Of a DNA stretch of 64,000 bases, positions 1 to 8,754 are shown piece by piece. Made by a program: the position numbers and the translations under genes. The notes below the pieces were generated by a model. That model saw nothing but the letters and a program-made list of their open reading frames with translations. It was not told where the DNA came from and searched no databases. Positions within the stretch are counted from its first letter, which is position 1. Each line of letters starts with the position of its first letter. This DNA comes from Lachnospiraceae bacterium (GTDB taxonomy: Bacteria; Bacillota; Clostridia; Lachnospirales; Lachnospiraceae), in the NCBI GenBank assembly GCA_017627275.1, contig JAGAHC010000011.1, positions 1-64,000 on the forward strand, written 5' to 3'.

Positions 1-3
1 AGG

Positions 4-34
4 AGAGGCAGCCGCGAAACGTGGCTGCCTCTTT
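4..34 (+). terminator. Rho-independent terminator of an upstream, off-window gene
   Basis: A 13-bp stem (4-16 pairing with 20-32, one G-U pair) closes an AAA loop and is followed by a short T-run. It points rightwards, so it probably ends a gene lying before the window. The T-run is only three bases, so termination strength is uncertain. Confidence 0.6.
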
Positions 35-68
35 AAATCTATATGTTGTGGTTTATGCCGGCCGCAAA

Positions 69-134
69 TGGCTCCGAAGGCTGCAATTCAGAGGTGGCTC
101 CCAAGCTTGCAACAGATGGCTCTCAAGATTGCGA
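69..134. repeat. Three imperfect 18-nt direct repeats
   Basis: Copies of a TGGCTCCCAAGCTTGCAA-like word start at 69, 95 and 117. They agree at roughly 14 to 15 of 18 positions in pairs. They lie in the otherwise featureless 35-277 gap. No ribosome site supports the short frame running through them. Confidence 0.4.
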
Positions 135-277
135 ATAATCATTATTCCTTTAAAACCGTAGAATTCTACAGAAAGCGATATATCCTCAAACAGATCTGAA
201 TCCTCAGGGACATGAATCACAGGATAGCGTAAGAGTTCCGCGCGCCGCGGTTCACGGTCTGTTCGGCTGCCAGGGCG

Positions 278-1177
278 TCAATTATAGGACTGTATGATCT
301 CGGTGTAGCAGCGGCTGATGTCCGCCAGGATATCCGGCCGGTCAAAATCCTCCAGATAAGCAAGATTGGTCTCGCGCACGATACTTAAGTTTTCCACCGG
401 CACGAGGACGATCTTTTTCTTTTTCGCCTCGTCCAGACAGGCGCTCCGCGGCAGGATGGAGATGCCGAATTCGCGGCGGACGAGGTCCTTGATCGTCGCC
501 ACGTTGTCGATCTCCAGCGCGATGTTCAGATCCGCCAGGTTCAGACGGCTTGACTGCAGAAAGCGGTCAAGCTGTTTTCTTGTGTTTGAACCCGGCAGGC
601 GCAGGATGAGTTTCTCCCTCTGCAGCTCTTTGAGGTTCACGAGTTCGCGCTTCGCGAAAGGATGCTGCGGTGGCACCGCCAGCGCCAGATAGTCCGTGTC
701 CAGCAGCATGTAGCGGAGGGACGGATCCTCGACCCGTCCCTCTGTCACGGCCAGATCGAGCTCGTAGGAGTGCAGTTTGCTATAAAGATTTTTTATCTTA
801 TCCGTATGAATCGTTATGGTTATATCGCGGTTCTCGGCGCCGAACTTCGCCAGCGCCTCGGCCACCGGGTTGCTCTCGGCGGTATGGGTGAAGCCCACGC
901 GGATGTGGTCGGCCTGGGCGCCCTTTGCGCTCAGATCCCGCAGGAGGTTTTCATAGAGGACGAGGATGCGCTTGGCGCAGCGGACCGCGGTTTCCCCTTG
1001 TTTTGTAATGCTTATCCGCCCGTGCGCACGGTCAAAGAGCTTCACGCCCAGCTCCTTCTCCAGCGCCTTGATGTGCTGGCTGACCGCCGGCTGCGTGAGG
1101 GACAGGCTTCGCGCCGCCTCGCTGATGCTGCCGAGCTCGCTGACCCGGAGCAGGGATTGTATCTTTTCGCTGATCAT
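278..1177 (-). CDS. LysR family transcriptional regulator
   Basis: A 299-residue LysR regulator, the usual family length. Residues 3-60 are the winged helix-turn-helix, with the typical SEAARSLSLTQPAVSQHI recognition segment, and residues 85-295 form the effector-binding domain. I start it at 1177, not at the upstream ATG at 1195, because TCGGAGG sits about 5 nt before the inner ATG and the protein then begins MISEKIQSLL as is normal. It is divergent from the MATE exporter at 1265, with under 90 bp between them. LysR proteins commonly control the divergent neighbour, so it likely regulates that exporter. The effector is unknown. Confidence 0.9.
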   Translation of the reverse strand: MISEKIQSLLRVSELGSISEAARSLSLTQPAVSQHIKALEKELGVKLFDRAHGRISITKQGETAVRCAKRILVLYENLLRDLSAKGAQADHIRVGFTHTAESNPVAEALAKFGAENRDITITIHTDKIKNLYSKLHSYELDLAVTEGRVEDPSLRYMLLDTDYLALAVPPQHPFAKRELVNLKELQREKLILRLPGSNTRKQLDRFLQSSRLNLADLNIALEIDNVATIKDLVRREFGISILPRSACLDEAKKKKIVLVPVENLSIVRETNLAYLEDFDRPDILADISRCYTEIIQSYN

Positions 1178-1223
1178 GGCTTGCCTCCGATCCATTAGTG
1201 AAATTTATGGATTTGAAATAAAA

Positions 1224-1258
1224 GATAATTTGATCTTATCAGATACTGTCCCTATACT
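1224..1258 (+). promoter_or_regulatory. Promoter of the MATE gene with a possible LysR operator
   Basis: TTGATC at 1230-1235, a 17-bp spacer and TATACT at 1253-1258 form a good sigma-A promoter. Only 6 nt separate the -10 box from the ATG at 1265 and no ribosome site is visible, so the transcript may be leaderless. GATAA at 1224 and TTATC at 1236 form a small dyad overlapping the -35 box, a plausible site for the divergent LysR protein. Confidence 0.55.
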
Positions 1259-1264
1259 GCAAGC

Positions 1265-2662
1265 ATGTCAACGAAGAACCGCGAACTTTATGAATCCTGG
1301 CCGGAGTGGAAGGCAGTTCTGACCCTCGCCCTCCCGTCTGTGCTCGTGCAGATCGTGATGGTCATCTACAACATGACCGACACCTTCTTTATCGGGCTGG
1401 CGGGCTCGGACGCGATGACTTCCGCGGTCACCGTCTGCATGCCGGCCTTCCTCTTCCTCACGGCGATCGCCAACCTCTTCGGAATCGGCGCCGCGGGGGC
1501 GGTTTCGCGCTCCCTTGGAAAAGACAAAAGCCGCCGCGCGAAAAACATCTCGCGTTTCGGCTTCTGGGGGAGTCTGGCGCTGGGCGGCGCCTATGTGCTC
1601 TTCGCCTTCTTCTTCCGCCATATCTTTGTGGATCTTCTCGGCGGACGCGCCCCGGAGGTCCATCCGCTCGCGCTCGAATACATTCTGATCACCGTGGTAA
1701 TCGCGGGCGTGCCGACCGTCCTGAACAACTACCTGGCGCATCTGATCCGCGCCGAGGGCCGCTCCGGCCTGGCCAGCGTCGGCCTTGCGGCGGGCGGTAT
1801 TCTGAATATGATCCTGGATCCGCTCTTCATGTTCGTCATCCTGACGCCGGGACACGAGGTCGCCGGCGCGGCGATCGCGACGGGCCTGTCCAACGTTCTG
1901 ACGCTCGTCTACTACATCGTGCTGATCCTTCATCTGCGCACAAAGGGAGAGACGCTCTTTTCCTTCCACCTCCGCCGCGAGATGTTCGGGGACTTCGTCC
2001 CCCGCGAGGTCATCCGCACCGGCCTTCCCGCCTGTGTGATGACGCTGTTTGAAAACATCTCGTACGCCGTTCTGGAAAACATCATCCTCGGCGCGGGTGT
2101 GGCCGCGCAGGCCGGCCTGGGCGTGGCGAAGAAAATCAACATGCTCGCCCACTCCATGGTCCGCGGCGTCTCGCAGGGCGTGCTCTCACTCATCGGTTAT
2201 ACCTACGCTGAGGGCGCGCGCATACGCATGAAAAAGGTCGTGCGCATCACGGCGACCCTTTCCGTTGCGATCTCCGCGGTTTGCATGACCGTCTTCCTGC
2301 TCTTCGGCGCGCAGCTCTCGGGCCTCTTCCTTCGGAGCGGCGAGACCACGCTGAACTACGCGACGCGTTTCCTTCATATCCTCTGCATCGGCGCGCCGTT
2401 TTCGGCGCTGGCCTATACAGTCATCTCCTTTTTCCAGGCGACGAACCGCAGCCAGTACTCCTTCCTCCTCGCCATCCTGCGCAAGGGCGTGCTGGACATT
2501 CCGCTGATGTTTCTCCTCGCCTCGGCCGCCCGCCACACGGGCGCCGTCTGGGCTACGCCGATCGCGGATGTCATCTGCTGCGCGGCGGCCGTCATCATGC
2601 TCGTCCTCTGGTTAAAGGCGCACGCGCGGAAGAACAAATTCAGCCCGCGCCTTTCCCTGTGA
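1265..2662 (+). CDS. MATE family multidrug/Na+ (or H+) antiporter
   Basis: A 465-residue polytopic membrane protein with about twelve hydrophobic segments arranged as two six-helix halves. The N-terminal segment (LALPSVLVQIVMVIYNMTDT, residues about 19-38) and FIGLAGSDA are typical of MATE exporters, which use a cation gradient to expel organic cations and drugs. Length matches the family (450-470). It lies divergent from the LysR regulator at 278-1177. No Shine-Dalgarno sequence precedes the ATG and a promoter -10 box ends 6 nt before it. The substrate cannot be read from sequence. Confidence 0.9.
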   Translation: MSTKNRELYESWPEWKAVLTLALPSVLVQIVMVIYNMTDTFFIGLAGSDAMTSAVTVCMPAFLFLTAIANLFGIGAAGAVSRSLGKDKSRRAKNISRFGFWGSLALGGAYVLFAFFFRHIFVDLLGGRAPEVHPLALEYILITVVIAGVPTVLNNYLAHLIRAEGRSGLASVGLAAGGILNMILDPLFMFVILTPGHEVAGAAIATGLSNVLTLVYYIVLILHLRTKGETLFSFHLRREMFGDFVPREVIRTGLPACVMTLFENISYAVLENIILGAGVAAQAGLGVAKKINMLAHSMVRGVSQGVLSLIGYTYAEGARIRMKKVVRITATLSVAISAVCMTVFLLFGAQLSGLFLRSGETTLNYATRFLHILCIGAPFSALAYTVISFFQATNRSQYSFLLAILRKGVLDIPLMFLLASAARHTGAVWATPIADVICCAAAVIMLVLWLKAHARKNKFSPRLSL

Positions 2663-2861
2663 TGATCCACGGGGCTAGCTCGGTGTTCATGGAATTCTTC
2701 GCCGTCAGTTTTGAGACCTGGATCTGAAGGAGTTCCATGTCGCGGATGCCGTATTTCTCAAAGACCTGCTCGATCCCTGCGGCGACCTTGAAGTCCAGTG
2801 TGTAGATGACCACGGCGATGGCCGGGTTGAACTTTGTCAGGACGAAGAGCTCCTGTTCCAT
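2640..2861 (-). CDS. Small hypothetical protein (73 aa)
   Basis: I do not recognise this 73-residue protein. A strong ribosome site (GGAGG about 7 nt before the ATG) supports translation. The first half is hydrophobic enough for a buried strand-helix core (AIAVVIYTLDF, residues 14-24) rather than a clear membrane span. Its last 23 bases overlap the 3' end of the MATE gene on the opposite strand. That overlap, and a C-terminal tail of low character (WIITGKGAG), suggest it could be a shortened remnant of a longer gene that now reads into the neighbour. Confidence 0.5.
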   Translation of the reverse strand: MEQELFVLTKFNPAIAVVIYTLDFKVAAGIEQVFEKYGIRDMELLQIQVSKLTAKNSMNTELAPWIITGKGAG

Positions 2862-2925
2862 GATGGCACCTCCATATCAAATATGACCTTGTAGGCTATA
2901 TCCCAGTGGATGAAATGATTGAAGC

Positions 2926-2958
2926 AAAAATGGCATAGGTATCTGTGCCTATGCCATT
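2926..2958 (-). terminator. Terminator of the LysR gene at 3012-3887
   Basis: An 11-bp perfect stem (2929-2939 with 2948-2958) around an 8-nt loop is followed, in leftward transcription, by five T residues (AAAAA at 2926-2930 on the plus strand). It sits 50 bp after the LysR stop codon. Confidence 0.75.
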
Positions 2959-3011
2959 ATCAGATAAACCTTCTTTATGAGCAGGGAGATAACAGTTCTT
3001 GACAAAACGTT

Positions 3012-3887
3012 TCAGGAAAAGGCGCTCTGCAGTTCTTTCAGGAAGCGCTCCGCGATCGGTGTAAAGGTCTGATACCGGTTCCAGGCAATATAGAGGGTGG
3101 TCTCCACGGCCGGTTCCAAAGGACGGAACACAAGGCTGCTCTCCTTGGAAGTAGGGATCAGATGCCGGAAGGTCAGGAGATACCCGAGTCCCTCCCGCGT
3201 AAAGACGGAACCGTTGTAGGAGAGCCGGAAGGATCCCTCCAGCCGCATCTTCGAAAAAGCACTCCCCGCCCATTTTTTGATATCTCCATTCCACCCCTGC
3301 TCGGAACAGAATAAGGGCAGTGACGTAAGATCCTTTGCCCGGATCACGTTTTTTTTGGAAAGCGGATCTTCTTTCGGGATCACCAGGCCCCAGATGTCCT
3401 TTTCGGGGAAAGCCAGGTATTCATATTTCCGGCTGTCCGGGAGTTCCGCCAGCACCACGAAGTCCAAAAGTCCCTTATCCAGCTTGTCCGCGATCTGCTC
3501 CGTATCGCCGCTGGTGATGTGATAACGCAGGTCCGGATAGCGGCCCTTGAAATCTCTGATCACCCGGGCAAGATATCTGATCTGGTAAGATTCCGCAAGT
3601 CCCAGGTACAGTTCCCCGCCGCTGATGTCATCGAGAGACAGGAATTCCTGCTCGATCTTATCCGCCATGCCGACAAGAGCCTCCGCCCGGTCCCGGAGCA
3701 GCACGCCTTCTTCGGTCAGCCGGATGCTGAAGCTGTGGCGGACAAAGAGCTTCTTTCCGAGTTCCTCTTCCAGAGACTTGAGCGCCTTGGAAAGGGTCGG
3801 CTGCGTCACGTGCAGGATCTCGGCGGCCCTGGTCATGTTCTCTTCCCTGGCAACGGCCAGAAAGTAACGTAAAGTGCGGATCTCCAT
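3012..3887 (-). CDS. LysR family transcriptional regulator
   Basis: A 291-residue LysR protein starting MEIRTLRYFLAVAREENMTR, the classic family start. The HTH lies at residues 3-60 (AAEILHVTQPTLSKALKSL) and the ligand-binding domain at 90-290. A GGAGG ribosome site lies about 10 nt before the ATG. It is divergent from the alpha/beta hydrolase at 3991, and a perfect 12-bp palindrome lies between them, so it probably regulates the hydrolase and itself. The inducer is unknown. Confidence 0.92.
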   Translation of the reverse strand: MEIRTLRYFLAVAREENMTRAAEILHVTQPTLSKALKSLEEELGKKLFVRHSFSIRLTEEGVLLRDRAEALVGMADKIEQEFLSLDDISGGELYLGLAESYQIRYLARVIRDFKGRYPDLRYHITSGDTEQIADKLDKGLLDFVVLAELPDSRKYEYLAFPEKDIWGLVIPKEDPLSKKNVIRAKDLTSLPLFCSEQGWNGDIKKWAGSAFSKMRLEGSFRLSYNGSVFTREGLGYLLTFRHLIPTSKESSLVFRPLEPAVETTLYIAWNRYQTFTPIAERFLKELQSAFS

Positions 3888-3914
3888 CGAAAAAATCCTC
3901 CATTCCGAAAAGGA

Positions 3915-3926
3915 ATATCATGATAT
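3915..3926. promoter_or_regulatory. Perfect 12-bp palindrome in the LysR/hydrolase gap
   Basis: ATATCATGATAT lies in the divergent promoter region. LysR regulators bind dyads of the ATA-N-TAT type, so this is a candidate recognition site. A second small dyad (CGATA-GCCT-TATCG, 3966-3979) lies just before the hydrolase ribosome site. Confidence 0.45.
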
Positions 3927-3990
3927 GAATTATAGCTATTCGCAGGATGCCCCGCAAGCGGCTACGATAGCCTTATCGGAGGAAAAAACC

Positions 3991-4992
3991 ATGATAAAGA
4001 AAGAAGAACTGAAGCTGACACAGGAATGGGACAAGACGTTCCCGAAGAGTGAAAAGGTGGATCACAGCAAGGTCACCTTTGTGAACCGCTACGGCATTAC
4101 TCTGGCGGCAGATATGTATGTCCCGAAGGATGCGGAGGGCAAACTTCCGGCCATCGCGGTCTGCGGACCCTTCGGCGCCGTAAAGGAACAGTGTGCCGGT
4201 CTCTACGCGCAGACCATGGCTGAAAGAGGGTTTCTCACGATCGCTTTTGACCCGTCCTTTACCGGCGAAAGCGGCGGCAATGTCCGCTATATGGCTTCTC
4301 CCGACATCAACACCGAGGACTTCATGGCGGCCGTTGACTTCCTGTCCCTCTGCGACAGGGTCGATCCGGAGCGCATCGGCATCATCGGCATCTGCGGCTG
4401 GGGCGGGATGGCCCTGAATACGGCAGCGCTCGATACCCGCGTCAAGGCGACCGTGGCGTCCACCATGTATGACATGACCCGCGTCAATGCGAAGGGATAC
4501 TTTGATTCCGAGGACAGCGAGGAAGCACGTTTCCAGAAAAGGGCAGCCCTGTGTGCGCAGAGACTTGCGGACCTGAAGGCAGGCGATTATGCACTGGGCG
4601 GCGGCGTGGTGGATCCCCTGCCGGAAGATGCGCCGTACTGTGTAAAGGACTACTACGATTACTACAAGACGGACCGCGGCTATCACGCAAGGTCGCTGAA
4701 CTCCAACGGCGGATGGAACGTCATCGGCTGCGAGTCCTTCCTGAACCAGCCGATCTTAAAGTATACGAACGAGATCCGTTCCGCGGTACTGGTCATGCAC
4801 GGTGACAAGGCGCACTCCTGCTACTTCGGGAAGGATGCCTACGCCGACATGGTGAAGGACAGCCGGTACACGGACAACAAGGAACTGCTGATCATTCCCG
4901 GTGCCTCCCATACCGATCTCTATGACGGCGGAGAAAACCACATGATCCCGTTCGATAAACTGGAGAGCTTCTTTACGGAATATCTGAAATAA
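3991..4992 (+). CDS. Alpha/beta hydrolase with a Cys nucleophile
   Basis: A 333-residue alpha/beta hydrolase of the YcjY/dienelactone-hydrolase-like group. The nucleophile elbow reads GICGWGG (about residue 134), so the nucleophile is Cys where most family members have Ser. The Asp is likely in VLVMHGDKAHS and the His in PGASHTDLYDGG near the C-terminus. I start at 3991 because GGAGG lies about 7 nt upstream; the open frame extends to 3874 but has no ribosome site there and would overlap the LysR start. It is divergent from the LysR gene at 3012-3887. The substrate is unknown; a small ester or lactone is typical of the family. Confidence 0.82.
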   Translation: MIKKEELKLTQEWDKTFPKSEKVDHSKVTFVNRYGITLAADMYVPKDAEGKLPAIAVCGPFGAVKEQCAGLYAQTMAERGFLTIAFDPSFTGESGGNVRYMASPDINTEDFMAAVDFLSLCDRVDPERIGIIGICGWGGMALNTAALDTRVKATVASTMYDMTRVNAKGYFDSEDSEEARFQKRAALCAQRLADLKAGDYALGGGVVDPLPEDAPYCVKDYYDYYKTDRGYHARSLNSNGGWNVIGCESFLNQPILKYTNEIRSAVLVMHGDKAHSCYFGKDAYADMVKDSRYTDNKELLIIPGASHTDLYDGGENHMIPFDKLESFFTEYLK

Positions 4993-5008
4993 AAAACGGA
5001 GACTGACG

Positions 5009-5578
5009 ATGCACGGAAAAAAGATCCTCCCCGTCATCCCGATACTTATACTGCTCGTAACCCTCGTCTGTGCCTGTCAGGCAGAGGCCCCTTCCGGGGC
5101 GGGCGGACAGGGATCTGTCCCGGAGGAAAGCGCCCGGGAGGAGGCTGCTTCCGGGGAATCGACAGAGGAGGTTTCCGGGGAGGAGTCTGCCCCGCAGGGA
5201 GAAACGATGATCTACGCACACATTGGAGACAACACACTGACGATCCGGCCGGAGAACAATTCTTCGGCAGAGGCCTTCGTGGCACTGCTGCAGGAGGGTG
5301 ATGTCACAATCGACATGCACGAATACGGCGGCTTCGAAAAAGTAGGCCCCTTAGGCACTACGCTTCCGACAAACGATGAAAACATCACGACGCAGCCGGG
5401 CGATGTGATCCTGTATCAGGGAGACCAGATTACGATCTACTACGATACCAACACCTGGAACTTTACGCGTCTCGGAAGGGTGCAGGGGATGACGAAAGAC
5501 GAGATCCGCGCCGCACTGGGGGAAGGGGATCCGACGGTCGTCTTTTCCCTGCAGGAAGGAAAGGAATCTCGATCATGA
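5009..5578 (+). CDS. Secreted lipoprotein with cyclophilin-like domain
   Basis: A 189-residue protein. Residues 1-24 form a signal peptide ending in a lipobox-like VCAC. Residues 26-62 are a Ser/Glu/Gly-rich linker. Residues 65-185 (from MIYAHIGDNTLTI) look like the cyclophilin-like fold seen in small bacterial lipoproteins, with the GGFEKVGPLG and TQPGDVILYQG segments typical of that group. These proteins share the cyclophilin barrel but are not established prolyl isomerases. It follows the hydrolase by 16 bp with GGAGA before the ATG, so the two are probably co-transcribed. The function is not known. Confidence 0.72.
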   Translation: MHGKKILPVIPILILLVTLVCACQAEAPSGAGGQGSVPEESAREEAASGESTEEVSGEESAPQGETMIYAHIGDNTLTIRPENNSSAEAFVALLQEGDVTIDMHEYGGFEKVGPLGTTLPTNDENITTQPGDVILYQGDQITIYYDTNTWNFTRLGRVQGMTKDEIRAALGEGDPTVVFSLQEGKESRS

Positions 5579-5605
5579 TACCTGTGTGAATTCGGTGAAG
5601 GCGCT

Positions 5606-7066
5606 TTAGAGATTGGCCTCGCTGATCTCATCCAAAAGCGCTTTTTTGGTGTCATACAGCTTGCGGGAGAGGTCGACGTGGATCTGGTGAGGATTCACGA
5701 GACGAAGACTCTCTTCCCAAAGCGTCTCTTTTTCCGCGAAGCAGTATTTCCGGATGTCCATGACCTTCGGAGAAGTGTAGACCAGTTTTCCTTCCTTAAA
5801 GATGGGGACCATCATCTTGCGCAGCGTATATTCGCCGGCCCGCATCAGGGTCTTCTTCCACGTGTCGACAGGGTCAAAGAGCAGAAGATCGTCTTCCTCG
5901 GAGAAGGTCTCGTCCTCCAGACAGATGAGGTCCGCAAAGACCTTGCCGGTCGCTTTTTCGCAGACACGGTAGATCTTCTTGTTGCCGGGATTGGTCACCT
6001 TCTCGGTGTTTTCGGAAAGCTTGATCTTCGGCACGAAGCTTCCGTCCTCCTCCATGATGGCGGCCAGCTTATAGACGCCGCCGAAGGACGGATTGTCCTT
6101 TGCCGTAATGAGGTGGGTGCCGACGCCCCAGGAGTTGATGGCGGCGCCCTGCGCTTTCAGAGAGGCGATGAGGGTCTCGTCCAGGTCGTTGGACGCGGTA
6201 ATCTTCGCTTCGGGGAAACCGGCCTCGTCCAGCATCTTTCTTGCCTGCTTGGAAAGGTAGGCAAGGTCGCCGCTGTCCAGGCGGATGCCGTAATTCTTCA
6301 GCTCATGCCCCTTGTCCTTCATATATTGGAAGGTCCGGATGGCGTTCGGAACGCCGGAATCCAGGGTGTCGTAGGTGTCGACGAGCAGCGTGCAGGCCTG
6401 CGGATAGAGCTCCGCGTAGGTCTTGAAGGCAGTGAACTCATCGTCGAAGCTCATGATCCAGCTGTGGGCATGCGTCCCCATGACGGGAACGTTGAACATC
6501 TGCCCGCAGAGGACGTTCGAGGTCCCGGCGCAGCCGCCGATGACCGCGGCTCTGGCGCCATAGGTCCCGGCGTCCGGTCCCTGTGCCCTGCGCAGACCGA
6601 ATTCCATGATGGGATCTCCCTGTGCCGCATAGCAGATGCGGGAAGCCTTCGTCGCGATCAGAGACTGATGGTTGATGATGTTTAAGATCGCCGTCTCCAC
6701 GAGCTGCGCCTGCATGATGGGCGCGATGACCTTCACGAGCGGCTCACGCGGGAAGATGAGCGACCCTTCCGGGATCGCGTAGATATCCCCCGTGAAGCGG
6801 AAGGTCTCAAGATATTCCAGGAAGTCGTCGTCGAAGATCCCGAGTGATTTCAGATACCGGATATCGTCGGTCGAGAACTGGAGATTGCGGATGTAGTCGA
6901 TCAGCTGCTCCAGCCCGCCCATGATCGAGTACCCGCCGCCGAACGGATTCGTGCGGAAGAACGCGTCGAAGATGACGGTCTTGTTCTCGTCTTTATGCTT
7001 GAAGTAGCCCTGCATCATCGTCAGTTCGTACAGATCGGTCAAAAGCGTAAGGTTTCGGTTTTCCAT
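5606..7066 (-). CDS. pncB: Nicotinate phosphoribosyltransferase
   Basis: A 486-residue enzyme of NAD salvage: nicotinate + PRPP + ATP gives nicotinate mononucleotide. The N-terminus NLTLLTDLYELTMMQGYF and the GTHAHSWIMSF segment, which holds the His phosphorylated during ATP-coupled catalysis, are diagnostic. Length fits the bacterial family. A G-rich ribosome site (GGGGGG, about 5 nt before the ATG) marks the start. It is transcribed alone on the minus strand; its promoter must lie in 7067-7188. A stem-like pair near its 3' end (5600-5648) is too loose to call. Confidence 0.95.
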   Translation of the reverse strand: MENRNLTLLTDLYELTMMQGYFKHKDENKTVIFDAFFRTNPFGGGYSIMGGLEQLIDYIRNLQFSTDDIRYLKSLGIFDDDFLEYLETFRFTGDIYAIPEGSLIFPREPLVKVIAPIMQAQLVETAILNIINHQSLIATKASRICYAAQGDPIMEFGLRRAQGPDAGTYGARAAVIGGCAGTSNVLCGQMFNVPVMGTHAHSWIMSFDDEFTAFKTYAELYPQACTLLVDTYDTLDSGVPNAIRTFQYMKDKGHELKNYGIRLDSGDLAYLSKQARKMLDEAGFPEAKITASNDLDETLIASLKAQGAAINSWGVGTHLITAKDNPSFGGVYKLAAIMEEDGSFVPKIKLSENTEKVTNPGNKKIYRVCEKATGKVFADLICLEDETFSEEDDLLLFDPVDTWKKTLMRAGEYTLRKMMVPIFKEGKLVYTSPKVMDIRKYCFAEKETLWEESLRLVNPHQIHVDLSRKLYDTKKALLDEISEANL

Positions 7067-7178
7067 AAGTCCCCCCTATTTCTTTTAAAAAAATATAAAA
7101 CGCCGTATGGTATATAGTCGCAAACAGATATCGTAAGTGTAGCATACTCGGGAGAATAATACAGTTGTAGGAATACGT

Positions 7179-7184
7179 TATAAT
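7179..7184 (+). promoter_or_regulatory. Consensus -10 box before the zinc-ribbon operon
   Basis: TATAAT at 7179-7184, with no clear -35 box. Transcription would begin near 7191, after the first possible ATG at 7189. This supports the ATG at 7216 as the start of the following gene. Confidence 0.4.
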
Positions 7185-7215
7185 AGAAATGCTGCAAACG
7201 GCTGAGAAAACGAAA

Positions 7216-7998
7216 ATGAAAGAAGAAAACACATCCCCGATCCGCTGCCCTTCCTGCGGTGCGGTGCTTCCCGCGCTGACGGCGCGCTGCCCGTACTGCG
7301 ACACGGTCTTTGAAGAGGGCGCCGAAAAAGAATACATGCAGAAACTCTCCGGGATCCATGAGGATCTGGGAGATCTGAAGTATGCGGCGCTCAGGGAACT
7401 TGCCGCAGAAACGGGAGAGTCGGGCCGCTTCCTGAAAAAGGTATGGAAGGTCACGATCGTTCTCGTCCTTCTCGGGATTGCGGGCATGCTCTTCTTCCGG
7501 CACCGGGAGGAGAAGCGGGCAGCGGCGGAATACCTCTGGGCAAGAGACAATTATCCGATCATGGATGCTTACTATGAAGCGGGAGAGTACGAAGAACTCT
7601 ACGCGTTTTACAGTCAGGCCATGCAGGAGGATCATGATGTCTGGCAGTATGATCACTGGGCGTTTTTGAGCGCTCTCGGCGACTGCTATGAAGCACAGGC
7701 AATCCTGGAAGAAGAAAAGAAAAGGCCGCTGTCGGAGGATGACCTTGTCTGGCTTTTTTACAATGAACTGAACCTGGCGGCGCTGGAGCACAGGGACGGC
7801 CTTGCCGCGCACGAAAGGGAATACATCGCGAAGGAGGCGGCGGACCCTTTGGCGGATCTGGAGGAACGCTTTCCGATGAACGCGGAAGAAAAGGAAATAT
7901 TTTCGGATGTGCTTTTGCGCGGCATGATCCCGGACATCAAGGACTGTAAAGCATATATCAAAGCACATGCGGATACCCTTTTGCAAAAGACACAGTAG
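7216..7998 (+). CDS. Zinc-ribbon single-TM membrane protein, operon gene 1
   Basis: A 260-residue protein of unrecognised function. Residues 10-28 form a zinc ribbon of two CxxC knuckles (CPSCG and CPYCD). Residues about 85-102 are one transmembrane segment (VTIVLVLLGIAGMLFF), so the ribbon is cytoplasmic and the acidic, helical C-terminal 150 residues are probably outside. That C-terminal part, with repeated EAGEYEELYAFYSQA-like helices, resembles TPR-type packing. I start at 7216 because a -10 box lies too close to the earlier ATG at 7189. It is followed by two similar genes 12 bp and -11 bp away. Confidence 0.75.
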   Translation: MKEENTSPIRCPSCGAVLPALTARCPYCDTVFEEGAEKEYMQKLSGIHEDLGDLKYAALRELAAETGESGRFLKKVWKVTIVLVLLGIAGMLFFRHREEKRAAAEYLWARDNYPIMDAYYEAGEYEELYAFYSQAMQEDHDVWQYDHWAFLSALGDCYEAQAILEEEKKRPLSEDDLVWLFYNELNLAALEHRDGLAAHEREYIAKEAADPLADLEERFPMNAEEKEIFSDVLLRGMIPDIKDCKAYIKAHADTLLQKTQ

Positions 7999-8010
7999 AC
8001 AGGAGAAAAG

Positions 8011-8754
8011 ATGGCGGTAAAGTGCAGATACTGCGGCGCCTCCATGGGACTGGAGGACAGATACTGCCCCCACTGCGGCAGGACGAATGAAGTGGCGGCG
8101 CAGCACGCGAAGGATATGGAACAATATGAGACCTCCTACCGGGAGACCCGGACGGATGTCTATAAGACGGTACACCGGCACGCGGGGTCAGCCGTGCGCG
8201 CCGTGATCCTGGCTTTCCTGATCCTCGGGTCCATCGTCTGCGTCATTCTCGGAAACAACGGCTACCTCATCCGCTGGCGCCTGAGGGAGCGGTGGGCGAT
8301 CCGAAATCAGCGCGCGGTCATGGAACAGATGGATGAATGCATCGCGGGCAGGAAGTGGCGCTCGCTTTCCGGCATGGAGGACTACTACGGGCTGCGGACG
8401 CATCAGGCGCCCTGGGAGGAATACAACGGCATCCCCAATGCGGCAAGCGCCTACGGATGGATCGAAAGCGCGCTGATGGGCGTCGTCTTTGCAAAAGAAG
8501 ACGAAGACAGATCCTATCACCTCTCTTCGCTGTCCAATAACGTCGACTACTTTCTGGAAACAATCGATCCGGAGAAGAACAAATGGCGGCAGGATTCGGA
8601 GAAGGCACTTGCGGCTTACAGCGCGATGGAAGAAGACATGAAGGCTCTTTTCCTGACCTATTTCGATATCGACGAAGAAGGCTGGGAAGACATGAAGGCG
8701 ATGAGCAGTTTCAAACGTGCGGTCTTCATCGAGGAGAAGGCAAATGAAAGATAA
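8011..8754 (+). CDS. Zinc-ribbon single-TM membrane protein, operon gene 2
   Basis: A 247-residue protein with the same layout as its upstream neighbour. It has an N-terminal zinc ribbon (CRYCG at residues 5-9 and CPHCG at 20-24), a charged linker, one TM helix (about residues 66-86) and a helical, probably external C-terminal domain. AGGAG lies about 5 nt before the ATG. It is 12 bp after gene 1 and overlaps gene 3, so the three are co-translated. I do not recognise the C-terminal domain and cannot assign a function. Confidence 0.75.
   Translation: MAVKCRYCGASMGLEDRYCPHCGRTNEVAAQHAKDMEQYETSYRETRTDVYKTVHRHAGSAVRAVILAFLILGSIVCVILGNNGYLIRWRLRERWAIRNQRAVMEQMDECIAGRKWRSLSGMEDYYGLRTHQAPWEEYNGIPNAASAYGWIESALMGVVFAKEDEDRSYHLSSLSNNVDYFLETIDPEKNKWRQDSEKALAAYSAMEEDMKALFLTYFDIDEEGWEDMKAMSSFKRAVFIEEKANER

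Noticed and set aside
5600..5648. Terminator after the cyclophilin-like lipoprotein
   Set aside because: GCGCTTT and AAAGCGC pair across a 28-nt loop inside the end of pncB; too loose to support.
5678..6685. Long open frame of 335 codons opposite pncB
   Set aside because: It is wholly antisense to a clear pncB gene and has no ribosome site; GC-rich codon use leaves such frames open.
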